40,755 nt of DNA from Lachnospiraceae bacterium (lineage in GTDB: Bacteria > Bacillota > Clostridia > Lachnospirales > Lachnospiraceae). The translations under genes and the position numbers were made by a program. Below the pieces are notes generated by a model that saw nothing but the letters and a program-made list of their open reading frames with translations, was not told where the DNA came from and did no database searches. Numbering within the stretch: position 1 is the first letter of the stretch; each line of letters opens with the position of its first letter. Shown here in pieces: positions 33,489 through 40,755 of this stretch. Where the stretch lies: NCBI GenBank assembly GCA_015057515.1, contig SVED01000011.1, forward strand, positions 1 to 40,755, given 5' to 3'.

Positions 33489-34115
33489 ATGAGCGAAGAA
33501 AGTATTATGCTTCCTGTGTTTAATATTGTTCGTCATAGAATATCCACAGACGGTGCAGGTGTTGTTACCCTTGTTGGGGCATTTGGTTGTCCCTTGGCTT
33601 GCAAATATTGCATAAATCCTCATGCATGGAAGGCGGAGAATAAACACAAATGTAAGCTTATGACACCTACTGAATTATATGATGCAGTAAAGATTGATGA
33701 TTTATATTTTCAGGCTACAAATGGTGGTATTACCTTTGGGGGTGGAGAAGCATTATTGCATACCCAATTTATTGCAGAATTTAAAAAACTAATTAAAGAA
33801 AATTGGCACATAAATGTGGAAACATCCTTACATGTTTCACAAAAGCAATTAGAACAGGTGCTTTCTTCAGTGGATGATTTTATTGTAGATATTAAGGATT
33901 GCAATCCTAATATATATGAGGCATACACAAGCCAACCAATGGGCAATGTATTATCTAATTTGGAGATCGTTTTACGAACAAAGGGACCGGAACATGTATG
34001 GGTAAGAGTTCCACATATTCCAAATTATAATACTGATGAGGATGTAAAACATTCGATTGAAGTATTAAAAAATATGGGTATAACACAAATAGAAGAATTT
34101 AATTATATTACATAA
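33489..34115 (+). CDS. small radical SAM enzyme (PflA-like fold)
   Basis: A 208-residue radical SAM protein with the cluster motif C-x3-C-x2-C at Cys34, 38 and 41 (GCPLACKYCINPH) and the SAM-binding GGE motif at 85-87 (TFGGGEALL). Sequence layout resembles glycyl-radical-enzyme activases such as PflA, but it is shorter and has no extra Cys-rich SPASM or ferredoxin domain. The ATG at 33489 follows AAGGTGAT. No glycyl radical enzyme is in the window, so the adjoining Cys/DELTGDV protein is the natural candidate for substrate or partner. A strong terminator closes the cassette. Confidence 0.82.
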   Translation: MSEESIMLPVFNIVRHRISTDGAGVVTLVGAFGCPLACKYCINPHAWKAENKHKCKLMTPTELYDAVKIDDLYFQATNGGITFGGGEALLHTQFIAEFKKLIKENWHINVETSLHVSQKQLEQVLSSVDDFIVDIKDCNPNIYEAYTSQPMGNVLSNLEIVLRTKGPEHVWVRVPHIPNYNTDEDVKHSIEVLKNMGITQIEEFNYIT

Positions 34116-34116
34116 T

Positions 34117-34167
34117 AAAAAACAGTGTTTTGCATTTTTAAAAAGTATGTGAAACACTGTTTTTTTC
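34117..34167 (+). terminator. terminator after the radical SAM gene
   Basis: AAAAAACAGTGTTT pairs perfectly with AAACACTGTTTTTT (14 bp) across a loop of about 21 bases, with a T run. Confidence 0.85.
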
Positions 34168-34196
34168 TTGACAAAAACCGGTGATAACCATATACT
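34168..34196 (+). promoter_or_regulatory. promoter of the regulator/hydrolase operon
   Basis: TTGACA (34168-34173), exactly 17 bases, TATACT (34191-34196): the best promoter match in the window. It begins on the T run of the preceding terminator. Confidence 0.8.
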
Positions 34197-34201
34197 AGTA
34201 T
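34192..34201. promoter_or_regulatory. candidate operator overlapping the -10
   Basis: ATACTAGTAT is a perfect 10-bp palindrome lying over the -10 element. A repressor bound here would block the promoter; the winged-helix protein encoded next is the obvious candidate (inferred). Confidence 0.5.
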
Positions 34202-34227
34202 CATAAGTGAGAATAGTGGAGGCTGTT

Positions 34228-34755
34228 ATGGAGAAAAAATTAAAAGTATTAACTGATCCAGTTTCGAATAAAATCCTTCAGCTTATACGGGTTAAGGGAA
34301 GGATGACCGTTGCAGAGATTATGGATTCCTGCAAGGATATTCCTAGGGCGACTATCTACAGAAGAATGGATAAGATGCTTCAGGTTGGGGCGATTCAGAT
34401 TGTTGAAACGAACAAGGTGAGAGGTCAGATTGAGAAGGTGTATGCCATAAAGGAGATGTACTTGGGAGAACGGCCTACCAGTGAAGAAAACTTAAGTATG
34501 ATAACTATGAGTATTATGAATATACTTGGTCAGTATCAGGGATATTTTGGAAGTGACGATGTGGATGTGAAGCGAGATAAGTTGTTTTTATTAAACTACT
34601 GCATGTCCCTAACTGACCAGGACTTTTCGGCTATGCAAAGGGATATAGCAGAAGTTGTTGAAAAATATCATGGTATGCAGAATAAAGAGGAGGTTAAGCT
34701 TAGGAGTCTGTATTTTTTGTCAGCTCCAGGAGGAAAGGAGAACATAGATGAGTAA
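34228..34755 (+). CDS. winged-helix transcriptional regulator
   Basis: A 175-residue regulator with an ArsR-like winged helix in its first ~75 residues (LTDPVSNKILQLIRVKG, then IPRATIYRRMDKMLQVGAIQ as the recognition helix and wing). A helical C-terminal half of about 100 residues is the probable ligand or dimer domain. The ATG at 34228 has GGAGG upstream. It overlaps the hydrolase gene by 8 bases (ATGAGTAA). Self-regulation through the palindrome in its promoter is likely but inferred. Confidence 0.85.
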   Translation: MEKKLKVLTDPVSNKILQLIRVKGRMTVAEIMDSCKDIPRATIYRRMDKMLQVGAIQIVETNKVRGQIEKVYAIKEMYLGERPTSEENLSMITMSIMNILGQYQGYFGSDDVDVKRDKLFLLNYCMSLTDQDFSAMQRDIAEVVEKYHGMQNKEEVKLRSLYFLSAPGGKENIDE

Positions 34756-35743
34756 GAAAGATATTTTATATCCAAATAATAAGAACGGAATATATTTGTA
34801 TGAATATCCTATGATTAATGGGGTAAAGCAATATATACAGGTTAGGGGTGCCGACAAATCTAATCCCTTGATTTTATTTATACATGGTGGTCCTGGAGGT
34901 GCCGTGTCAGGGGTAACCCACATTCTTCATGAAGGATGGGAGGATAAGTATACAGTTGTTAACTGGGACCAGAGAAATGCTGGCAATACCTATGTAGCTA
35001 ACAAAGGTAAGGCGGAGGATATCGCAAAGACAGGAACTATGGAGGATTTTGTTTCTGATGTGGATGATATTATAAAATATCTGCACACTGTCTATGAATT
35101 TGATAAGATTATACTTATGGGTTTTTCCTGGGGAAGTGCTATAAGCTTGGAATATGCTAAGGCTCATCCTGAAAATGTTAAGTGCGTTGCAAATGTAGGG
35201 CAGTTGTTTAATTATAGGGAAGGAATACTTTGTACCTGCCATAAGCTACTTAAGATTATACCTGAGGGAACTAAGGACTATGATAGGATTAAGATGATCA
35301 TAAAAAAATTTCCTGAAAAGCCGGTTTGGAATAAGGAGCTTATGTACATTATGAGATATTTTAATTTTATCGCATATAAGAATTATGGGAAATATATGAG
35401 GAGAACCCCATTACTTAAGAGACTTAATTCCCCATTTATGAATCGTGAAGCCAGAAAGATTAGCAACAGACCGAAGGCGCAATATCTGGAGAAATCCTAT
35501 GAAACTATGGTTAATTATGATTTTAGAGAAACTATGAGCTTTCAGGTTCCTGTATATTTTATCTTTGGAGAGGACGATATAGTATGCCCGTCAGATATTT
35601 TAAGTGAGTGCTTTGATGGTGTCGAAGCACCGGTTAAGGAACTTCATGTTATAGAAAAGGCGGGACACTGCTGTTTTTATGATAATCCAGAGAGCTTTAA
35701 TAAGATTTTAAATTCAATAATATATGGTGAGTATAAAAATTAA
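34748..35743 (+). CDS. alpha/beta hydrolase, proline iminopeptidase-like (S33)
   Basis: A 331-residue alpha/beta hydrolase. HGGPGG (46-51) forms the oxyanion hole typical of S33 peptidases, the nucleophile is Ser127 in GFSWGS, the acid lies in FGEDDIVCP and the His in KAGHCCFYDNP. DQRNAGNT replaces the usual DQRGxGxS. GGAGGAAAGGAG precedes the ATG. There is no signal peptide. With a repressor gene overlapping it, this looks like an inducible enzyme acting on a small peptide or ester, but the substrate cannot be read. Confidence 0.87.
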   Translation: MSKKDILYPNNKNGIYLYEYPMINGVKQYIQVRGADKSNPLILFIHGGPGGAVSGVTHILHEGWEDKYTVVNWDQRNAGNTYVANKGKAEDIAKTGTMEDFVSDVDDIIKYLHTVYEFDKIILMGFSWGSAISLEYAKAHPENVKCVANVGQLFNYREGILCTCHKLLKIIPEGTKDYDRIKMIIKKFPEKPVWNKELMYIMRYFNFIAYKNYGKYMRRTPLLKRLNSPFMNREARKISNRPKAQYLEKSYETMVNYDFRETMSFQVPVYFIFGEDDIVCPSDILSECFDGVEAPVKELHVIEKAGHCCFYDNPESFNKILNSIIYGEYKN

Positions 35744-35864
35744 CAATATTTTTAGTTGCGTAATTGTTATGGTAGAATGTTTTTCTTGAATAATATGAAC
35801 GTGGTTAATATGTTTTTGGGGGATAGAGTGATTAGTTTGCGTATATATATTTCAGTAAATTATG

Positions 35865-35905
35865 TAGTAAAATATATAGTAAAATATATTTGACTGTGGT
35901 ATAAT
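35865..35905 (+). promoter_or_regulatory. tandem 12-bp repeat plus extended -10 promoter of the chemoreceptor gene
   Basis: TAGTAAAATATA occurs twice head to tail (35865-35876 and 35877-35888). It ends 11 bases before TGGTATAAT, an extended -10 (TATAAT 35900-35905), and so occupies the -35 region, where no good -35 hexamer is seen. This suggests an activator site or an UP-like AT element. The rest of 35744-35972 shows nothing else. Confidence 0.5.
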
Positions 35906-35972
35906 TAGTTTTGTTAAAGCTAGTATTTAGATATTACATGAACTGATAACAAGTATTAGGAGGTATATATAC

Positions 35973-37684
35973 ATGAAAGTACGTAAGATTAGTATGTTTA
36001 CCCAGCTTTTTATTTTGCTGGCGATACTGTTGCTTATTGGCAATGGTGTTTTAGGAGTTATAGCATATAGACATTCTGAGGATACTTTATTTGAGCAGAT
36101 TCAGGATAATGTTGAGAACTTAGCCAGCAGTGCAGCAGTTCATATTGATGGGGCTATGCTTCAGAGTATTGATGTTGGTGAAGAAGGTTCTGATGATTAC
36201 AATCAGATAGTTGAGCAGTTGGCGTTGTTTAGAGATAACGCAGAGCTTGAGTACATATATACACTCCGTGAGTTGAAGATGGAACAGTTGTTTTTGTTGT
36301 AGATTCAGACACTGAAGAACCGGCGGCTATCGGAGATGAATGTGAGATGACAGATGGTCTTAAGAAGGCTTTTTCAGAAGGGAAAACCTTCGCAGACAAT
36401 GAGCCTTTTACAGATGAATGGGGTACACATGTATCTGCATATAGTCCAATATATGATGGAAATGAAATAGTAGGTGCGGTAGGTGTAGATATCAGCGCAA
36501 GCTGGATTGATGAGCAGACTACTAATCTTCGCAATATGGTTATAATTGTTTGTGTAATAACATATGTTGTGAGTCTGCTTGTTTTAGGACTTATTATGAT
36601 AAAGTTTAAAAGAAGCATGCGTAAGCTTAACGATAAGGTTATTGAGCTTGCAAGTGGTTCAGGTGATCTTACTAAGGACATAGATATTCATACCGGAGAT
36701 GAGTTAGAGGTTATCGCAAATAATATGAACAACTTTATAGGTCAAATACGTGGCCTTATAAATGAAGTTGCACGTTCGACTAATGATATGGTGGTATCAG
36801 GAGATGAACTTAATTCAACTGTAAGCGAGAATTCACGTATTATGAGTAATATGAATTCTGAGATAGAGGGCATCAGTGCCAATATGGAGCAGAGCGCAGT
36901 AGCCAGCAGACAACTTTCAGAAAGCTTAGCAGAAAACGCAGAACATATTGGTTCCTTTGCGCAACAGGTAAATGAGATTACCACTATGGTAAAGGAGGCC
37001 AACAAGACTGCACAAGAGACTGCTGCCATCGCTGTAAGAAACCGTGAAAATGCACTGAGTTCAATAGATGAATTAAGCGCAAGAATGAGACAGACCAGCC
37101 AGGATGCACAGCAGATTGAGCAGGTTAAGAAGATTGCTGATGAGATTAGCGAGATTGCAGCCCAGACTAGTATGTTAAGCTTAAATGCCCAGATTGAGGC
37201 AGCTCGAGCAGGAGAGCAGGGTAAGGGATTTGCAGTTGTTGCAACTGAGGTTGGAGCACTTAGTGAAGATATTAACAAATCCGTTGAAGAGATTAACCAG
37301 ATAAATGAAGCTGTTATTGCAGCCCTTGAAGCTTTGATTATTGCTTCAGAAGAGATGATTAGCTTTGTATCTGTTCATGTTGTAAATGATTACGATGCTT
37401 TTGCCAGTCTTGGTGAGGAATATGGTAATACAACAGAGACTATTGGTGAGCAGATGTCCTTTATTGAGGCTCAGACTGATGAGATAGCAAGAAATATTTC
37501 AGAGATTAGTGAGACAGTACAGGCTATTACAGAGACAGTTTCAACAACCGCTGACAGTGCAAATGAGCTTGCAAATGAAACTAATTCCATATCAGAGAGT
37601 CTTGAGAACTTAAGTCTTACATCACAGAAGAATGCTGCACATTCAGAGAACCTAAATGGTCAGCTTAGCAGATATGTATATTAG
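35973..37684 (+). pseudogene. methyl-accepting chemotaxis protein, one frameshift
   Basis: AGGAGG precedes an ATG that opens a chemoreceptor: a membrane helix (about 10-32) and an extracellular Cache-like domain. The frame stops at TAG 36300-36302. The same protein continues in the +1-shifted frame from about 36270 ([17 protein letters not shown] onward) through the rest of the sensor, a second helix, HAMP and the signalling domain with its hairpin tip ([25 protein letters not shown]). Restoring one base in CGTGAGTTGAAG (to GAGGTT) would give an uninterrupted protein of about 570 residues. The break could be a real mutation or a sequencing error. Closed by a terminator. Confidence 0.85.
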
Positions 37685-37721
37685 AGTTCTAATTTTCACA
37701 ATATAAGAGTTTTATCAATAT

Positions 37722-37755
37722 ACAGGCACAAAACATTTGGTTTGTGCCTGTTTTA
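37722..37755 (+). terminator. terminator of the chemoreceptor gene
   Basis: ACAGGCACAAA pairs perfectly with TTTGTGCCTGT (11 bp) over an eight-base loop, then TTTTATTT. Confidence 0.85.
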
Positions 37756-37845
37756 TTTAATCGGTTGGAATTTATTTTCTCTTTTCAAATAAGTCGGGTG
37801 GGTTTATAATTGTACTATGATTTTTTGAGAATTTAGGAGGTCATT

Positions 37846-38775
37846 ATGGCACGTATATATACATCATCAGATCAGCTTATAGGAAAGACACCTCTTATGG
37901 AGCTTACACATATTGAACAGGAATTTGGTCTGGAAGCTAAGATTCTTGCAAAGCTTGAATGTTTTAACACTGCAGGTTCCATAAAGGACAGGGTGGCAAA
38001 ATACATGATTGAAGCCCTGGAGAGAGAAGGCAAGCTAACTAAGGATTCAGTTATTATTGAACCTACTTCCGGCAATACAGGTATCGGCCTTGCTTCGGTA
38101 GCTACGGCAAAGGGCTATAAGGTGATTATCGTTATGCCTGACAGTATGTCAGAAGAAAGAAGAAGACTAATAAAGGCTTATGGCGCCAAGCTTGTCCTAT
38201 CAGATGGTTCTCTTGGTATGAAGGGAGCAATTGCTAAGGCAGAGGAGCTTGCCAAGGAATATCCGGAGAGCTTTATAGCAGGACAGTTTATTAATCCTGA
38301 AAATCCAAAGGCTCATTTTGAAACTACAGGACCTGAGATTTATGAAGATACTGACGGACAGGTAGATATACTTGTGGCAGGTGTTGGCACAGGTGGAACA
38401 ATAACTGGAATTGGCGGTTATCTTAAGTCTAAAAATGAAGATATTAAAGTGGTGGCAGTGGAACCAGCAAGCTCACCATATCTCTCTAAGGGTATAGCCG
38501 GTCCTCATGGTCTACAGGGTATAGGAGCAGGTTTTATACCGGAAATACTTGATACTGGTATATATGACGAGATAGTAACTGTACAGGATGAAGAAGCCTA
38601 TGAGTCTGGTCGCCTTATAGGAGACAAGGAAGGTATCTTAGTTGGTATAACCTCAGGAGCGGCTCTTCATGCAGCTGTTCAGGTGGCTAAAAGACCAGAG
38701 AACAAGGGCAAGAATATAGTTGTTATCTTCCCTGATTCCGGGGATAGGTATCTTTCCACACCGATGTTTGAATAG
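37846..38775 (+). CDS. cysK: cysteine synthase A (O-acetylserine thiol-lyase)
   Basis: CysK makes cysteine from O-acetylserine and sulfide with PLP. The 309-residue protein has the PLP lysine Lys47 in NTAGSIKDR, the substrate loop PTSGNTGIGLA, the phosphate-cradling GTGGTITG and the C-terminal PDSGDRYLST. AGGAGG precedes the ATG. A TATAAT at 37805-37810 lies upstream behind a G-rich stretch (TCGGGTGGG) with a poor -35, so the promoter may need an activator or be bound by a repressor; this is not certain. Confidence 0.97.
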   Translation: MARIYTSSDQLIGKTPLMELTHIEQEFGLEAKILAKLECFNTAGSIKDRVAKYMIEALEREGKLTKDSVIIEPTSGNTGIGLASVATAKGYKVIIVMPDSMSEERRRLIKAYGAKLVLSDGSLGMKGAIAKAEELAKEYPESFIAGQFINPENPKAHFETTGPEIYEDTDGQVDILVAGVGTGGTITGIGGYLKSKNEDIKVVAVEPASSPYLSKGIAGPHGLQGIGAGFIPEILDTGIYDEIVTVQDEEAYESGRLIGDKEGILVGITSGAALHAAVQVAKRPENKGKNIVVIFPDSGDRYLSTPMFE

Positions 38776-38826
38776 AATAAATGTTAAAAAAGGCTGAGAG
38801 ATATTCACTACGGTCATTGCGTTATA

Positions 38827-38864
38827 AAAAAGATTCAACACAATTTAATGTTGAATCTTTTTTT
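38827..38864 (+). terminator. terminator of cysK
   Basis: AAAAAGATTCAACA-type stem: 14 bases pair perfectly with TGTTGAATCTTTTT over an eight-base loop, then T residues. Confidence 0.9.
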
Positions 38865-38865
38865 A

Positions 38866-38894
38866 TTGACATATGTGTCTATAGGTGATAGACT
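38866..38894 (+). promoter_or_regulatory. promoter of the M56 gene
   Basis: TTGACA (38866-38871), 17 bases, TAGACT (38889-38894). The -10 lies inside the first of two inverted repeats, so repressor binding would block it. A TATAAT at 38904-38909 inside the second repeat is an alternative -10 without a matching -35. Confidence 0.6.
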
Positions 38895-38917
38895 ATAAGT
38901 GTCTATAATGTATAGAC
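38877..38917. promoter_or_regulatory. two 17-bp inverted-repeat operators (BlaI/MecI-like layout)
   Basis: GTCTATAGGTGATAGAC (38877-38893) and GTCTATAATGTATAGAC (38901-38917) share the arms GTCTAT/ATAGAC with a five-base centre. They are 24 bp apart, centre to centre. BlaI-family repressors bind paired dyads ahead of blaR1-like genes, so this is their probable role; the exact sequence differs from the staphylococcal TACA/TGTA core. Confidence 0.7.
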
Positions 38918-38993
38918 AAAAACTTTGATTGTAAAAATAATGATTTTAATGGCTATGAATTATAGTTTAATACATTTTACAGGAGGGATACGT

Positions 38994-40755
38994 ATGGAAG
39001 CGATGTTTATAAGACTAATACATATGAGCTTACAAGCTGTTGTAGTTATTGGGGTTGTTCTTGTTGTAAGAGCATTGTTTATGCTTATGAAGGTTCCAAA
39101 AAAATATGCATATATGCTATGGCTCATTCCGTTTATCAGACTAGTGTGTCCATTTTCTATAGAAAGTGATTTTAGTCTTATGCCAAGGAGTGTTGTAGAT
39201 TATAAGATAGTGGATGATGAAAATGGTGGGGGAATTGATAATAACCATGGTGTATATCATAATGTGACTGAAACAACGCAGTATGAAACCTATGATAATA
39301 CTAACAATTCATATTATGAGGACATAGATATAGATTTTGTTCATTACCCTAGCTATGAAGTTGTAGAAGAGTTTAATCAAGAGGAAATTGTGGTAGAAGA
39401 TGGTTTAGTGTCAAATAAGGATAAGATAACCGAGACAACGTCAGCTTCATTAGGCAAAATTAATGTAATGTCATACATATGGTTGTCAGGAGTTGCTTTG
39501 ATTGTAGTACACAGTGCAATATCTTTCATAAGGTTTAAGAAAAAACTTGTGGGTGGTATGGCTATAGAAAAAAGGGTTTATTTGATAGATCATATAGATA
39601 CAGCTTTTGTAATTGGTGTTTTACGTCCTAGAATATATGTGCCATCTCATATAAGTGAGAATGAATTAGAATATGTTATAGCTCATGAAAAACAACATAT
39701 TAAAGGTTTGGATTTTATAATAAAGCCAATAGCATTTTTTATAGTGTCACTTCACTGGTTTAATCCTATTGTCTGGATGGCGTATTATTTCTTTGAGAAG
39801 GATATGGAAATGTCTTGTGATGAAGCTGTCTTAGGTAAGCTTGGTATGGATAAAAAAGAAAACTATGCCACAGCCTTGCTTAAAATATCCGCGGGAAGAA
39901 ATTATGTATTTAGTATTCCTACAGCCTTTGCCGAAGGGAGCACAAAAGGCAGAGTAAAAAATATTATGAAGGCGAAAAAACCAATTATAGCTGTTATAGT
40001 TATAGCGGCAACTGCAGTGATAATTCTTAGTGTAGCTTTACTCACCAATCCATCAAAGGAAGATAAGGGTGGTTCATCCAACACTTCTACGTTGGCGGAT
40101 GAAGAAACCTTGGCAACAGAAGATAATGCTCTATTGCCAGGAACTTATAGTCTGAATATAGAATATCCAGAGGGGAACGAGGGTATTAAGGATAATCAGT
40201 TAAGTGGAAAATATATACCACAGCTTTCCATTGGTGAAGATGGTTCAGTTGGCTTTGGTTACGACCCATTTAGTTCATATTTAGTCTTTGCGTCAAATTA
40301 TACTGTTGAAGATGGTGTGATGAGCTTTACCACTGATGATGGAATTAGAACATATACTTTTCTGGTTCAAGATGACCATACCCTGATATTTGATGCCGAG
40401 AATTCCTCTACAGCTTCCTGTGTAGATGGAAATGCCGCATATAAGGTTACTGATGGGGCTACATTTACCTGGGGACTTTATGAATATGCTGTGGAGGGTG
40501 TTACATATACAAGCGAGGTAGAGTATCAGGAGGCTTATGTAACGGAGGATATGATTATTGGCTCTGATGGAGTTATACTCGATTATGTAGATAGCCACAA
40601 GGTTATTTTCCACGGATATGCAGGTTTGTTCGTGTATAATTTAGATGAGATTGCAATGGAATCAAGCGTTGACCTCGAACCTATAGGATGCAACTATACC
40701 CAAGGGGACAATGCCTGTGAGGTTAGTGTCAGTGATGATGGAAGATATGTGTATA
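38994..40755 (+). CDS. M56-family (BlaR1/MecR1-like) sensor metallopeptidase, 3' end missing
   Basis: An open frame of 587 codons that runs off the window, with AGGAGGG before the ATG. The N-terminal half has membrane helices near residues 9-32, 38-55 and 160-180, and the zinc motif HExxH at His231-Glu232-His235 (IAHEKQHIKG), followed by a further span and SCDEAV. Residues about 325-345 form the last helix. The outer C-terminal part is not the penicillin-binding domain of BlaR1: it is a beta-rich region with IFHGYAGLFVYNL and LEPIGCNYTQGDN, which I associate with Lachnospiraceae M56 proteins. An acidic insert (about 60-145) separates the early helices. No blaI-like repressor gene lies upstream. 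Confidence 0.88.
   Translation, partial: MEAMFIRLIHMSLQAVVVIGVVLVVRALFMLMKVPKKYAYMLWLIPFIRLVCPFSIESDFSLMPRSVVDYKIVDDENGGGIDNNHGVYHNVTETTQYETYDNTNNSYYEDIDIDFVHYPSYEVVEEFNQEEIVVEDGLVSNKDKITETTSASLGKINVMSYIWLSGVALIVVHSAISFIRFKKKLVGGMAIEKRVYLIDHIDTAFVIGVLRPRIYVPSHISENELEYVIAHEKQHIKGLDFIIKPIAFFIVSLHWFNPIVWMAYYFFEKDMEMSCDEAVLGKLGMDKKENYATALLKISAGRNYVFSIPTAFAEGSTKGRVKNIMKAKKPIIAVIVIAATAVIILSVALLTNPSKEDKGGSSNTSTLADEETLATEDNALLPGTYSLNIEYPEGNEGIKDNQLSGKYIPQLSIGEDGSVGFGYDPFSSYLVFASNYTVEDGVMSFTTDDGIRTYTFLVQDDHTLIFDAENSSTASCVDGNAAYKVTDGATFTWGLYEYAVEGVTYTSEVEYQEAYVTEDMIIGSDGVILDYVDSHKVIFHGYAGLFVYNLDEIAMESSVDLEPIGCNYTQGDNACEVSVSDDGRYVY

Noticed and set aside
33489-34115. Pyruvate formate-lyase activase (pflA)
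   Set aside because: The cluster motif fits, but the protein is shorter than PflA and no formate-lyase gene is nearby; its neighbour is the repeat protein.
35865-35888. Start of a CRISPR or minisatellite array
   Set aside because: Only two 12-bp units without spacers are present, and they lie in a promoter.
38994-40755. Beta-lactam sensor BlaR1
   Set aside because: The peptidase half fits, but the visible outer domain lacks the transpeptidase-like SxxK and KTG motifs, and no blaI or beta-lactamase gene is seen.

Overview
The window looks like a chromosomal segment of a low-G+C, Gram-positive anaerobe of the class Clostridia, most likely a Lachnospiraceae relative (Butyrivibrio/Roseburia type). 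The reasons are AT-rich DNA with AGGAGG-type ribosome sites and TTGACA/TATAAT promoters, a single-chain PurL, an alpha2-type glycyl-tRNA synthetase, a 7TM hybrid histidine kinase, and an M56 protein and an MCP of types I associate with that family. The genus cannot be read from this sequence. No tRNA, rRNA, IS element, prophage or CRISPR array is visible. Almost all genes are on the plus strand; the exceptions are a fragment at the left edge and one large c-di-GMP protein. No gene-free stretch exceeds 300 bases.

Layout. (1) 1-72: 5' end of a secreted protein, minus strand. (2) 360-4789: a pantothenate/CoA operon (PanG-type ketopantoate reductase, panB, panC, panD, coaBC). (3) 4957-5802: pyrE and a 49-residue membrane protein. 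(4) 5864-8804: a tightly packed operon of HD phosphohydrolase, Lrp/AsnC regulator, Ca2+/Na+ antiporter and patatin-like lipase. (5) 8831-12741: a signalling locus in which a Cache-HAMP-GGDEF-EAL protein is divergent from a CheX-like phosphatase with four N-terminal MshEN-like repeats and a stand-alone CheY. (6) 12831-14697: two overlapping AstE/ASPA-family proteins with altered zinc ligands. (7) 14743-18495: purL. (8) 18684-22406: a 7TM hybrid histidine kinase and response regulator that share an extra C-terminal helical domain. (9) 22466-30465: housekeeping genes (ybaK, acyl-ACP thioesterase, cdd, M16C peptidase, era, recO, glyS). (10) 30571-34115: a cassette of a zinc-ribbon/solute-binding-like membrane protein, a Cys-motif protein with three exact-period DELTGDV repeats, and a small radical SAM enzyme. 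(11) 34228-35743: a winged-helix regulator overlapping an S33-type hydrolase. (12) 35973-37684: a methyl-accepting chemotaxis gene broken by one frameshift. (13) 37846-38775: cysK. (14) 38994-40755: an M56/BlaR1-like sensor protease, cut by the window edge, preceded by two 17-bp inverted repeats.

How the genes work together. The first operon covers pantothenate from ketoisovalerate and aspartate through to 4'-phosphopantetheine. The middle of the window is rich in signalling (c-di-GMP, CheY phosphorylation, phosphorelay, chemoreceptor) without flagellar genes nearby. The best candidate for an undescribed system is region 10: a radical SAM enzyme coupled at 5 nt to a protein with a C-x5-C-x3-C-x2-C motif and three 16-residue repeats, which could be a multi-core modified peptide or an Fe-S partner protein. 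The second is the MshEN-repeat/CheX fusion, which could link c-di-GMP to CheY dephosphorylation.
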